The notes beneath the pieces were generated by a model. That model ran no database searches. It was given only the letters and a program-made list of their open reading frames with translations, and was not told where the DNA came from. Positions 1 through 22,127 of a DNA stretch of 64,000 nt are shown here, piece by piece. Made by a program: the position numbers and the translations under genes. The DNA comes from Lottia gigantea. Taxonomy: Eukaryota > Mollusca > Gastropoda > Lottiidae. Every line of letters begins with the position of its first letter. Position 1 is the first letter of the stretch. The stretch lies in the NCBI RefSeq assembly GCF_000327385.1, contig NW_008707266.1, forward strand, positions 1 to 64,000, written 5' to 3'.

Positions 1-1
1 C

Positions 2-13660
<13,659 letters not shown>

Positions 13661-13988
13661 TATATATCTGGGCATCAATCTTGATGCCTGTTTTAAATTT
13701 TACAGAGTTTTGCACATATATGTAATTAGAGGATTTGCTACATGCTGAAGTTAAGCTACACACCTTTGAGAAAACTAGAATCACCGATTTTAACAGCATT
13801 TACAGAAGTCCAATTTTAAATCAGGACAAATATTTTGAGTATAGAGAAAGACAAATTGTTAAAAATTTTGTTCCTTATTTTATTTTTAAGTGATTATCCG
13901 AACAAAATCTAAATGGATAGTTTTAGTCATTTCACTTCATGTATCATTTTGCAGATTTAAAATCTGATGTTATGTTTGTCTGCAATTA

Positions 13989-13994
13989 AATAAA
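13989..13994 (+). terminator. Candidate CNNM polyadenylation signal
   Basis: AATAAA lies 329 bases after the CNNM stop in an AT-rich 3' UTR. Further AATAAA copies occur near 16525, so a longer 3' UTR is possible. Confidence 0.5.
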
Positions 13995-14097
13995 AACAAA
14001 CTACATTAACCAATGGAAAGAATCTTGCTCCTGAACATATGTTTCTGATATTATAGATCATGATGCAAATTACAGTTGTTTTTATATTTGATTGTAG

Positions 14098-14381
14098 ACA
14101 ATCAATATGTCTAATATCCTTAATAAGGTTCTATCAGCTGAGAATTTGGGTGGTGCTCGATTGGATTGGTCTGAACAGGTTCTGTCGGTTTTAATTCTGC
14201 TCTCAATCAAAAGGTATGGAAGCATTCAAAATTTTCATATTTTCAAAATTCTGTCTACACTTAATATTTCTTCAGCACACATGGAACGCATTCTGAAATC
14301 TGTTTTATTGAACTACCGTGAATCCCTATCATACAGAATACACCAATCAAACGACCCCCCTGGTATTTGGATCAGATTAGG
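14098..14381 (+). CDS. Unidentified exon-like open frame (hypothetical)
   Basis: An open frame with ATG at 14107 is preceded by a good acceptor (TTTGATTGTAG, 14087-14097) and contains a donor-like ATTAG/GTAATT at 14381/14382; without splicing it stops at 14401-14403. The 98-residue product has alternating amphipathic segments (SEQVLSVLILLSIKRYG, MERILKSVLLNYRESLSYRI) and ends PPGIWIRLG, which resembles a small winged-helix layout, but I recognise no family. It cannot be a CNNM exon as drawn: CNNM junctions are phase 1 while this acceptor is in phase 0. It may be the start of a short gene, an exon of an unseen gene, or a chance frame in the CNNM 3' UTR. Confidence 0.3.
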
Positions 14382-14403
14382 TAATTGTGATCAGACTCTC
14401 TAG

Positions 14404-16847
14404 ATTTCTATGTTATTATAGTTAAAGTTTTTAATAGTTTAAATAAGAGTTATTTGTATGATTTCTTCTTTTTAAAAGTGTATGGTAATAAACATGTAGG
14501 ACAGTAATTGCCTATTTAACATATATAACTGAGTGCTCATGAAGTATTCTTGCTCTTATTCTTATGTTACTAAGTTTGCTTTATTTCTATTAAACATTAT
14601 GAAATACTGATATTTAACTACAATTGTTGTCTGAAGTTGAAATGTTCACACATACTTATCTCCCTTTATGTGTAGTTTTGAATTGAAGTGATAAAAGGAC
14701 TACTATGAATGCTTATCCTTTCAAGCTTTCAAATGATTATTCGGGCATTATGCAAGGGTGAAACTGCTTTTAGAAATAAGCAATTACATTGAGGGTGCTC
14801 CTTCTTACCATAGTAAAAAATTAGAAAGAAAATTTAATTAGAATGTCTTCTGGCTCATAAAAATATAATGTTGGTGATTTTACTATTGAAATGAGCACAC
14901 TTCTCTCCCAGAAATTTCAAGTGAAAATTCTCTCTAAAATAATTTACCATGGATTGGGTCAGCTTTTAAAAACTACAAAATATCACCATAATCTTAATCC
15001 TTTTTATTCATTGCAATTTGCAAATTTAAAATGTAATTAATTAATGATACTAAATACTGGACACAGAATAAAAAGTGCCAAATACTACCTGTTCAAATTT
15101 ACCTGGCTGTTACTTGATATTTTGATAAGAATCCGTCTTACATGAGGATGGCATCAACAGGTTTCGAAGACGATATCACTGCAAATTTCCACAAAACGTA
15201 CATCAAAGTGAAATCAGATTTGACAAATCAGTTGCAATCAAATATAATCAATTATAACTATTAATTAATTATAACTGCTGACAGTTGGCATATGTTATCT
15301 TGCCTTACAACTTATATCTTCGAATCTTTGGTTTTGCTGAATTTTATCAAAGTTCGCCTCAATATAATTTTCAGGCAGAGCAGTTTTTTTTGTTATTTTG
15401 ATGTTATTTTGTATTATATTTTGTACCAAAGTTTTTTTTATATATAACCGAAGAATTTGTATAGTGATAAATAATGTATTTTCTTCTTTTATATGTTAAT
15501 ACCCTGGTTTTCTTTTTACTATAGTTTAAATATAGTTGCCATACTTCAGAACTTACAATAAGTTATTTTGTACTTGATCTAGTCTTTGTATTCTTTTGTT
15601 TTGTCAGTGGCAAAAATTCATTTACAAATGAAAAATGTGGATTTTGTCCTAGATTACAGTACTGTTAGGTTTTGAATGCCTCTGGCACCATATTTGGAAC
15701 ACAAAACTTTAAAGGTAGCATGTTCAAATATAATTGTACTCAATTTTGAAGTCTACTACAGATTAGATTGGATGTGGTCCTCTAAAAATTCAATGTCATT
15801 AATGGAAAATATACTGTGGTCATCACCCAACAAGTTTAGATCTATATGTTATGACATTAATAATGCCCTATAAAGATGATACTTTCTGCATTATGTTTTT
15901 GTTGAATCACAAGAGAGCCAGAATCTGAGAAGTGTTACAGATTGCTGAAATGCAAATTTCAGTTTTATCCCCTTTTTTTCAATTGAATATATCAATTTTT
16001 ACTGAGCTTTTATAAGCTTCTTCTCTAAGTGATATTTAATATTTTGAAAAGATGGTGACTATTGGAATATGCCATAATAATTGTTTGATATGTGTGTCAA
16101 CAGTAGAGGCCATTCTGTTTCCAGCTTTCAATGGGTAAAAATTGGGGCAACCAATAAATCATCAAGTATCTTATACATTTCTGAAAGATATAGTTAATTA
16201 TAAATCTGAAGTAGTCATTATGAAGAGTTTTAATATTTACCGTCCATTATTCAACATATGATTTTATCTCTTCTTAAAGGGATAAGGTACTTAATTTTTG
16301 ACATAATAATTGAATCAATGCTTATTGAAGATATTGGTTGGAGCTTTAATGAATGATTAAATAACCTAATCCCTTAAATTTCCCTGATCCTTCATGGGCC
16401 CTGAGGAAATAGAAATTTCAATCGTGGGGTTTTAATATTTTATCAGATTATTCTTAACTAGAATTATTCCTTTCTTATTTTGATGAGTTTTCTATGCATA
16501 TAATGTAGAATGATATCACTTAATAAATATAATAAACTAAATGAAAATATGACTTTGTTTTTTTTATACAAAACAGAAATTTTTCCATATTCGATTAGCT
16601 ATCTAGAAGCCCTTATAATTCAAGCATTTGGTTTTTGATGCAGGTCTAGCATGATCAACCCCTGCGTGTATTAACTTAATATTGAACGCCGAGGTAAAAG
16701 GGATAACATATTTATAAGAACATCCCCTGATAACCAACACCTTCATCAAATTGGGAAAAAACGAAAAACCAAATGCTACAAAATAAAGAAACCTGCCCCT
16801 GTATTTGTCATTGCAAAAGTAAATAAACATAAATTTGTGAAATGCAG
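14404..16847. other. Intergenic: CNNM 3' side to Kunitz gene 3' side
   Basis: AT-rich sequence without a recognisable gene. It holds a small TTAA-flanked foldback element (16274-16377), AATAAA-like sites near 16525 and poly-T runs. CNNM and the Kunitz gene converge here tail to tail. Confidence 0.6.
16274..16377. mobile_element. Small TTAA-flanked foldback MITE
   Basis: 104 bp bounded by TTAA, with inverted ends AGGGATAAGGT at the left and ACCTAATCCC at the right. The ends resemble family B (AGGGATTGTAAAG), so it may belong to the same transposase group. Confidence 0.5.
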
Positions 16848-16853
16848 TTTATT
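16848..16853 (-). terminator. Kunitz gene polyadenylation signal
   Basis: AATAAA on the minus strand, 83 bases after the TAA stop at 16936-16938. This is a typical spacing for a compact secreted-protein gene. Confidence 0.65.
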
Positions 16854-16854
16854 T

Positions 16855-16915
16855 TACCGTCGTAGTCCATGTACGAAGTTCGTAATAGCTTGACATTATG
16901 AAGATGTTGTAATAT
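16855..16915 (-). mobile_element. Family D fragment
   Basis: The minus-strand stretch containing CATCTTCATAATGTCAAGCT, followed by ATTACGAACTTCGTAC, matches 21229-21265 (CATCTTCATAATGCCAAACT, ATTGCGTACTTCGT). Part of an interspersed family also found at 49395-49670. Confidence 0.5.
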
Positions 16916-16935
16916 GGGGTCCGTCCGTCTTGAAT

Positions 16936-17114
16936 TTAGAGCTGTCTGTTTTCCAAGGCACATTCCCGTATACAAGAACGGAAATCATAGAAATTGTTTT
17001 CGTTGCCTCCCATTCCACTATAGTCCAATCTGTAGCAAGTATCATGTGCCGGATCATAGTAATATCTCATCTCTATCTTCGACCCATCACCTTGATGAGG
17101 TTCCAAATAACAAT
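16936..17114 (-). CDS. Kunitz gene exon 4: Kunitz domain 3 lacking one disulphide
   Basis: Encodes CYLEPHQGDGSK, MRYYYDPAHDTC, LDYSGMGGNENNF and CIREC, then ALENRQL and stop. Spacing is canonical, but the second and fourth cysteines are Gly and Met. These two form the exposed Cys14-Cys38 bond in BPTI, so the loss is pairwise and the domain should still fold. Acceptor TTTTTCAG. Confidence 0.93.
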
Positions 17115-20100
17115 CTGAAAAATAGTGAAGTGTTGATGCTACTATTTAGATTGTGAAAGGTAAATGTCACATACAGTTCTGGTGTGAATATAAACTAAGG
17201 TGATTTTACTAAAGATCATGCCCATTTCAGACTGTAGTTCAACTAGACGATTGGGGGCTCGTGGACTTAAGTGAATTGGGGCTCCTCTCCGGAAATTTTT
17301 GTTTAAATTAGGACATAATATCGCCCATGGTAGAGCCCATGTATACGTTGTGGACCATTTTATAATTATTGTGTTAATCTTTTAATCGCTTTGGAATATA
17401 TTTATCAATTTTGTATTATTCTGTTAGTAATGGTATCAGTATAGCCACTGATTTAGTTTACAATGGGTCCACATATTGATATTAAATCTCGGTTTAAGCT
17501 AACACAATATTTGCTCAAAGGAAGGGACAAAATATAGTCCTCGAGAAAAAATTGTACCCTTTCAAAACAGACAGATAAGGAAAGATGACCTCTTCAAGAT
17601 ATCCATACTATCGCACTTTGATCGTGATTAAGATTATTGGAATTTCCATATAAAAAAATAAAAAAACCACAGAGACCGATGGACTGGAAATGCTTAAAAA
17701 CTGTGTTGTTAAACTTACGAGAATGGTGCGGTTTACACTTCTTCAAGCAATCGTACATACTGTGAAAATTATTACCATTTCTCTGGCAACCACTGTAGAC
17801 AAATACTTCACACATTCCTGATAGCTTGTTGAAATAGTACCTCTCTTGGATCTCGGTACAGTTACCGGCAACCATTGGTTCCATGCATTCTGAAAGGACA
17901 ACTCCACATCAGTGGCGGCGTTATGGTACAGCTGGGGACCGAGTGAATGGGGGGATGTTGTCGCGCCAGTGCCAATGTCTAGATTCAAAATCAGCAGCTT
18001 TGAGCCTTCCGTGGAGCATCTTCATTTCCTCTTTTTTCTTTTTTTCGTTGAAAAATATAAAATATTCTTAGACATGTTTGTATTGAAGTGGGGGGTAAAA
18101 TTGGGGATATTTATAGACATATATTTTGGTTTTAGAAAAGGTCATATGTCTCCAAAAGGTTGTGTTTTTTTCTTGAAACAAAACGGAAGTTATGAACCCT
18201 AGAAAGCCTAAGGATAACAGATTTATCGATATAGCTGGAATGAAGAGAGTCGAAGCACAAAAATGAAAATATGTACCTCGTTCTGGGCCACATATCTCTA
18301 AACAGTCATTTCTGGTAGAAAATCTATTTTCATTGCCCCGACAGCCAGAGTAAGAAAACATATCACATCGTCCTACTTCAGCATTCCAACCAAACTGTAC
18401 TTTACTGTAATCATAATCGCGATTATCACAGATGCCTCTATCAATTGGTAGATTGCAGTCTGAAAAAAATCATATCTAGCTGTAAATATTTACGAACACG
18501 GTTTTAATAACATATCACTGACGCCTGGCACCGTTTCATTTTTTTCTTAAAAATGAGATCATTCCAGTTTGTAAAAAATCAGGATGCCAATTTTCAGTTC
18601 GACCGGCAGAATTCATTATCAAACTGGATTTTCCATTACAGCTAACAGCTGATGGAATCAAGATGGATCTGATCAATCGCTAGATAGTCGAACTAAGATC
18701 ATCGATTACTGAAAAAATTGATGTTGCCACCACAAGTGATCAGTTGCTCATGTGTCTGCTTCCAGAAAATTTAATATGGACCTTATCACCGATCCGACTT
18801 GTCTGAATCAACGATTGTCCAGTTGATTGCAATGGGTATAAGTTGGTTAATTTTCTTAAGGAGCGATTCCTTGAATCTCAAGAATAATAATAACTGCTTT
18901 ATGCCAAAATTTGCAAACCTATCTGAGACTATTCCTTTATTCATCCAGATTTCAGTGGGATTCGTTAATCGATTCAACATCTAGTAAAATGAAATATTAG
19001 TAAACATTGACTTAATGTCAGAAATGTTTTAATTCGTTTTACTGAATAAACTATATATTTTTCATAATTTGGTATTAACATTTGTTTTTTTTTTAGGGCA
19101 CAGATGGAAATGAGCAACGTATTGATTTATATCAAATTACATAAAAGTTAATTCAATCGAATTGAGCAAACATTTTTATAGATTGTATTAAGTCCGTTAT
19201 GTATAGTATAAAAACGAGAGGGTTTTTATAATATTTAAAACTCCCAAGGAAAAGGGTTCTTAATATCATAAAAAAGACAAGCACTTTATAAATTTTGATT
19301 TAAGAAATTGTATAATTCTACAGAAGAGATGTTATCCGTCAAAGGTTAGCAACTCATGCCTACAAACTTCGGTTAATCAGCCAGCGACCAGTTAGCTATA
19401 CTTTGTATCTTACTAGACATAGAAACGTCAGGCGACACCTGTGAATGTAAAATACCCGGAATTTAATTTACATGAATATATAGTACGAGATATAACATCC
19501 CATTTGATCTGTGGGATGAAACGAATGTTTTTCTACAGGTACGTAAGGCTTTAAACATAAAACCTCATCCTACGTGTATTCGATCTAGACTTAGCTAATA
19601 CAATGTTCAACCTTGGGTCCTCAATTCCTCCGTAAGCATATGGCTCAGTAAGCTATTGTGTGCTTTGCGTGTGTGATATCTACGGACAGCTGGCAAGGTA
19701 ACAAAATGGAGGAATCCCTTGTACAACAACATTACTGTGTGGTCTTTCCAATATACAATCCCCTCAGCGCTTTTTATCCCTGGTTGGCGATGTTTTCAGT
19801 TTGAAGACGTCTAGATGTGGAGAGAAATGACGTCAACTGGAATCTTATTAATCGCTTATCTTCAGTCATCGTGTAAGTACATCCCCCATTCGTCATACTT
19901 CTTCGACCAAATCCCGTATTCGAGATGCGATGATCGTTAGCCGACATTGTTTTAACTCAATTATGAATGATTGTAACTCAATTATAAATTATCATAACTC
20001 AATTATAAATTGTTTTAACTCAATTATGAATTATTGTAACTCAATTATACATTTCATTTACCTCAATTATACATCGTTTTAACTCAATTACAAATTGTTT

Positions 20101-20935
20101 TAACTCAATTATAAATTGTTTTAACTCAATTACAAATTGTTTTTACTCAATTACAAATTGTTTTAACTCAATTACAAATTGTTTTTACTCAATTACAAAT
20201 TGTTTTAACTCAATTACAAATTGTTTTTACTCAATTATAAATTGTTTTAACTCAATTATGAATTATTGTAACTCAATTATAAATTATTGTAACTCAATTA
20301 TAATTATTTTTTACTCAATTATAAATTGTGTTACCTCAATTATATGTTTTAACTCAATTACAAATTGTTTTAACTCAATTACAAATTGTTTTTACTCAAT
20401 TATAAATTGTTTTAACTCAATTATGAATTATTGTAACTCAATTATAAATTATTGTAACTCAATTATAATTTTTTTTTACTCAATTATAAATTGTTTTACC
20501 TCAATTATATGTTTTAACTCAATTATAAATTGTTTTAACTCAATTATAAATTGTTTTAACTCAATTATAAATTGTTTTAACTCAATTATGAATTATTGTA
20601 ACTCAATTATAAATTGTTTTAACTAAATTAAAATTGTTTTACCTGAATTATAAATTGTTTTAACTCAATTATAAAAATGTTTTAACTCAATTTTAAAAAT
20701 GTTTTAACTCAATTATAAATTTCATAAGTAAAGAATCTTGTTTTTTTTCAATTTTGAATTGTTTTATTTATAACATTTAAATGTACATTATCTTAAATCA
20801 AATCAAAAGAACTTAAACATATCCCAAAAAATACATTTACAAAAAATACTTACTGTGTCCAAAAGAACCATGGAAGGAAAGCAAAATCAGAAGAGAGAAG
20901 AGAAACATTTTGCAGAAGTAGTTATTCCTAGACAT
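16936..20935 (-). CDS. Secreted triple-Kunitz-domain protein, complete, 4 exons
   Basis: Exons on the minus strand: 20854-20935 (signal peptide), 18277-18459, 17719-17889, 16936-17114. All three junctions are phase 1 and the join gives exactly 204 residues and a TAA stop. Residues 10-26 are a hydrophobic signal peptide (MFLFSLLILLSFHGSFG). Kunitz domains: 29-84, 90-140 and 147-197, one per exon, joined by short linkers. Domain 2 has the canonical 8-15-7-12-3 cysteine spacing. Domain 1 has five extra residues between Cys2 and Cys3. Domain 3 lacks Cys2 and Cys4 (Gly156, Met180). The residues at the inhibitory P1 position are Asp39, Thr100 and Ser157, so classic trypsin inhibition is unlikely; targets could be elastase-like enzymes, channels or other proteins. 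The product is secreted. It sits head to head with the protease-homologue gene at 22046. Kunitz proteins of this sort occur in haemolymph, shell matrix and secretions. Confidence 0.92.
17719..17889 (-). CDS. Kunitz gene exon 3: Kunitz domain 2
   Basis: Encodes CMEPMVAGNCTE, RYYFNKLSGMC, FVYSGCQRNGNNF and CLKKC. All six cysteines and the FxYxGC signature are present with standard spacing. P1 is Thr, P1' Glu. Donor GTAAGT. Confidence 0.95.
17910..18190 (+). mobile_element. Family J-like element filling a Kunitz-gene intron
   Basis: Begins CAGTGGCGGCG, as the hAT-like ends at 8081 and 37408 do, directly after the acceptor of Kunitz exon 3. It has GC-richer sequence, then T-rich and GTGGGGGGT stretches, unlike its surroundings. 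It would account for most of the 387-bp intron. The right end is uncertain. Confidence 0.4.
18277..18459 (-). CDS. Kunitz gene exon 2: Kunitz domain 1
   Basis: Encodes CNLPIDRGICDN through CLEICGPER, with six cysteines. The P1 residue after the second cysteine is Asp and P1' is Asn, both unusual. The gap between the second and third cysteines is 20 residues rather than 15. Acceptor TTTTTTTCAG, donor GTACAT. Confidence 0.93.
19815..19872 (+). CDS. Possible signal-peptide first exon inside the Kunitz intron (opposite strand)
   Basis: ATG at 19815 opens MWREMTSTGILLIAYLQSS, a short hydrophobic leader, and meets a strong GTAAGTAC donor at 19873 in phase 1. The protease-homologue exon 2 at 22231 also accepts phase 1, so this could be an alternative first exon for that gene. 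Such an exon can arise by chance; there is no clear TATA box and no other support. Confidence 0.25.
19945..20730 (+). repeat. About 21-bp AT-rich minisatellite in Kunitz intron 1
   Basis: About 36 copies of TTTTAACTCAATTATAAATT(G), with 19-23 bp length variants. Sub-blocks (TTACAAATTGTTTTTACTC alternating with TTTTAACTC) point to higher-order duplication of about 40 bp, and 20240-20325 resembles 20400-20490. The array ends about 120 bp from exon 1 of the Kunitz gene. Confidence 0.9.
20854..20935 (-). CDS. Kunitz gene exon 1: signal peptide
   Basis: Start at 20935 (ATGTCTAGG); an in-frame ATG at 20908 just before the hydrophobic core is an alternative. The exon ends in phase 1 at a GTAAGTA donor (20853 downwards). 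The chosen start follows a TATTTAA box by about 40 bases. Confidence 0.85.
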
Positions 20936-20940
20936 TCCAT
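20887..20940 (-). other. Overlapping upstream ORF at the Kunitz start
   Basis: An ATG at 20940 lies five bases before the main ATG (20935) in another frame and opens a 17-codon frame ending at 20887 inside exon 1. If the transcript starts about 30 bases after the TATA box, this ATG is within about 10 bases of the cap and would often be skipped. Confidence 0.45.
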
Positions 20941-20973
20941 GAAGACAATGGTGGACGTAATCTTGAAAATGTC

Positions 20974-20980
20974 TTAAATA
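20974..20980 (-). promoter_or_regulatory. TATA box of the Kunitz gene
   Basis: TATTTAA on the minus strand, 39 bases upstream of the start codon at 20935. It implies a very short 5' UTR, matching the arrangement of the divergent neighbour. Confidence 0.55.
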
Positions 20981-22005
20981 GCGAGGATCACGAGTTTATG
21001 AATTGATTTGTATATAGAATATTGGAGGTTTTATTAGTTTAGGAATTTGTATTTTTGTAAATGTTGATATTCAAGTGAAATATTGATGTTGTTAATCAAT
21101 GATATAAGACGGCGACATCTGTACATTGAAATCAACTGATTTCAGTTTAAATACACCCATAAACTCTGAACTATAATTTAATCTTCATTATACAGATTTA
21201 AAGGTAAAGTTGGTCCGAATCTTAATTTAACAGCATCTTCATAATGCCAAACTATTGCGTACTTCGTCTTGAACCTTGAGTGCAATAGCCACCTCCCGTG
21301 TATCACAGAAGTTTGAATATTTGATTGGATTGTGCGTTAGCAAATATAGCCAATCAGAATGACTGTAAAAAAGCCATAGACATTGTGAAGATGATTTTAT
21401 CACATGCATGGTAGACATGTCTCACAGGCCTTGCTATGTATTGCAATTAATCCAATCCAAAATACAAATTCTATTTTTCTAATATTCTTGTCTCCAATGT
21501 AATCTAACAAGTTTCTTTTTTTTAATCATTACTCATTTATTATCGATTGATTGATTGTCGATATCGTTTGGACGTGTACAGGGTCACTGACAGGCATTAT
21601 TAAAGTTTTATTAATTCATGCATACTTGGGGTTATTCAGATGGTGGTCTAGATAAATAACATAGGTTTAATAACTTTAATTTGAGCACGTCCCTATAATT
21701 AACAACGAATTGCCCTCTTTCACAGACCACATTAAAATACTACAATTAACTTCCAAACTCCTCTTATTTCAGAATATAAAGAATCGCTATGTGACTAAAC
21801 AATAGACAAATCGGTCTCAAAGATTATCTTCTAATCCCCTCAAATAGATGAATATATTATATTTTTTCATTGAGTACCTCTGCTTTATTCAAATAGTCAA
21901 ATTTCTCTCAAATAGTCGATTTCATTGTCCCTTTGTTCCGGGTTGGTCACTCTTTCAGCCCCCTTTATCTGTCGTCATTGTTTCATCCAGTGCGATAAAA
22001 ATACG
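20981..22005. promoter_or_regulatory. Divergent intergenic region between Kunitz and protease-homologue genes
   Basis: About 1 kb between two outward-facing TATA boxes. It contains a family D element (21190-21405) and otherwise AT-rich sequence. GATA-type motifs occur on the protease side (GATTATCTT near 21820, TTATCTG near 21965, CGATAAAA near 21994), but such short motifs are frequent by chance. Confidence 0.5.
21190..21405. mobile_element. Family D foldback-like element, copy 2
   Basis: Shares GCATCTTCATAATGCCAA, TGCAATAGCCACCTCC, TGTATCAC and GTTTGAATATTTGATTGGAT in order with the reverse complement of 49561-49660. Near its right end the inverted segment GACATTGTGAAGATG echoes its start, suggesting foldback structure. 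Confidence 0.6.
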
Positions 22006-22013
22006 TATAAAAA
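22006..22013 (+). promoter_or_regulatory. TATA box of the protease-homologue gene
   Basis: TATAAAAA 33 bases before the first ATG at 22046, implying a 5' UTR of about 10 bases. Both divergent genes have this compact layout. Confidence 0.6.
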
Positions 22014-22045
22014 CTGTTGAACATCACTGATCATTGTCTTTCTGA

Positions 22046-22127
22046 ATGAGAACTGTCAAGATGAGGATGAGGAACTTTGCTTGTTTGCTATTAATTCTTA
22101 GCATATCAGTAGTATCCAGCGCAAAAT
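22046..22127 (+). CDS. Protease-homologue exon 1: signal peptide
   Basis: ATG choices at 22046, 22061 and 22067 are in frame; the first is 33 bases after the TATA box. The hydrophobic core is FACLLLILSISVVSSA. The exon ends in phase 1 at GTAAGT. Confidence 0.85.

Noticed and set aside
14107-14403. Additional 3' exon of CNNM
   Set aside because: CNNM already ends with a stop at 13658 and its junctions are phase 1, while this acceptor needs phase 0.
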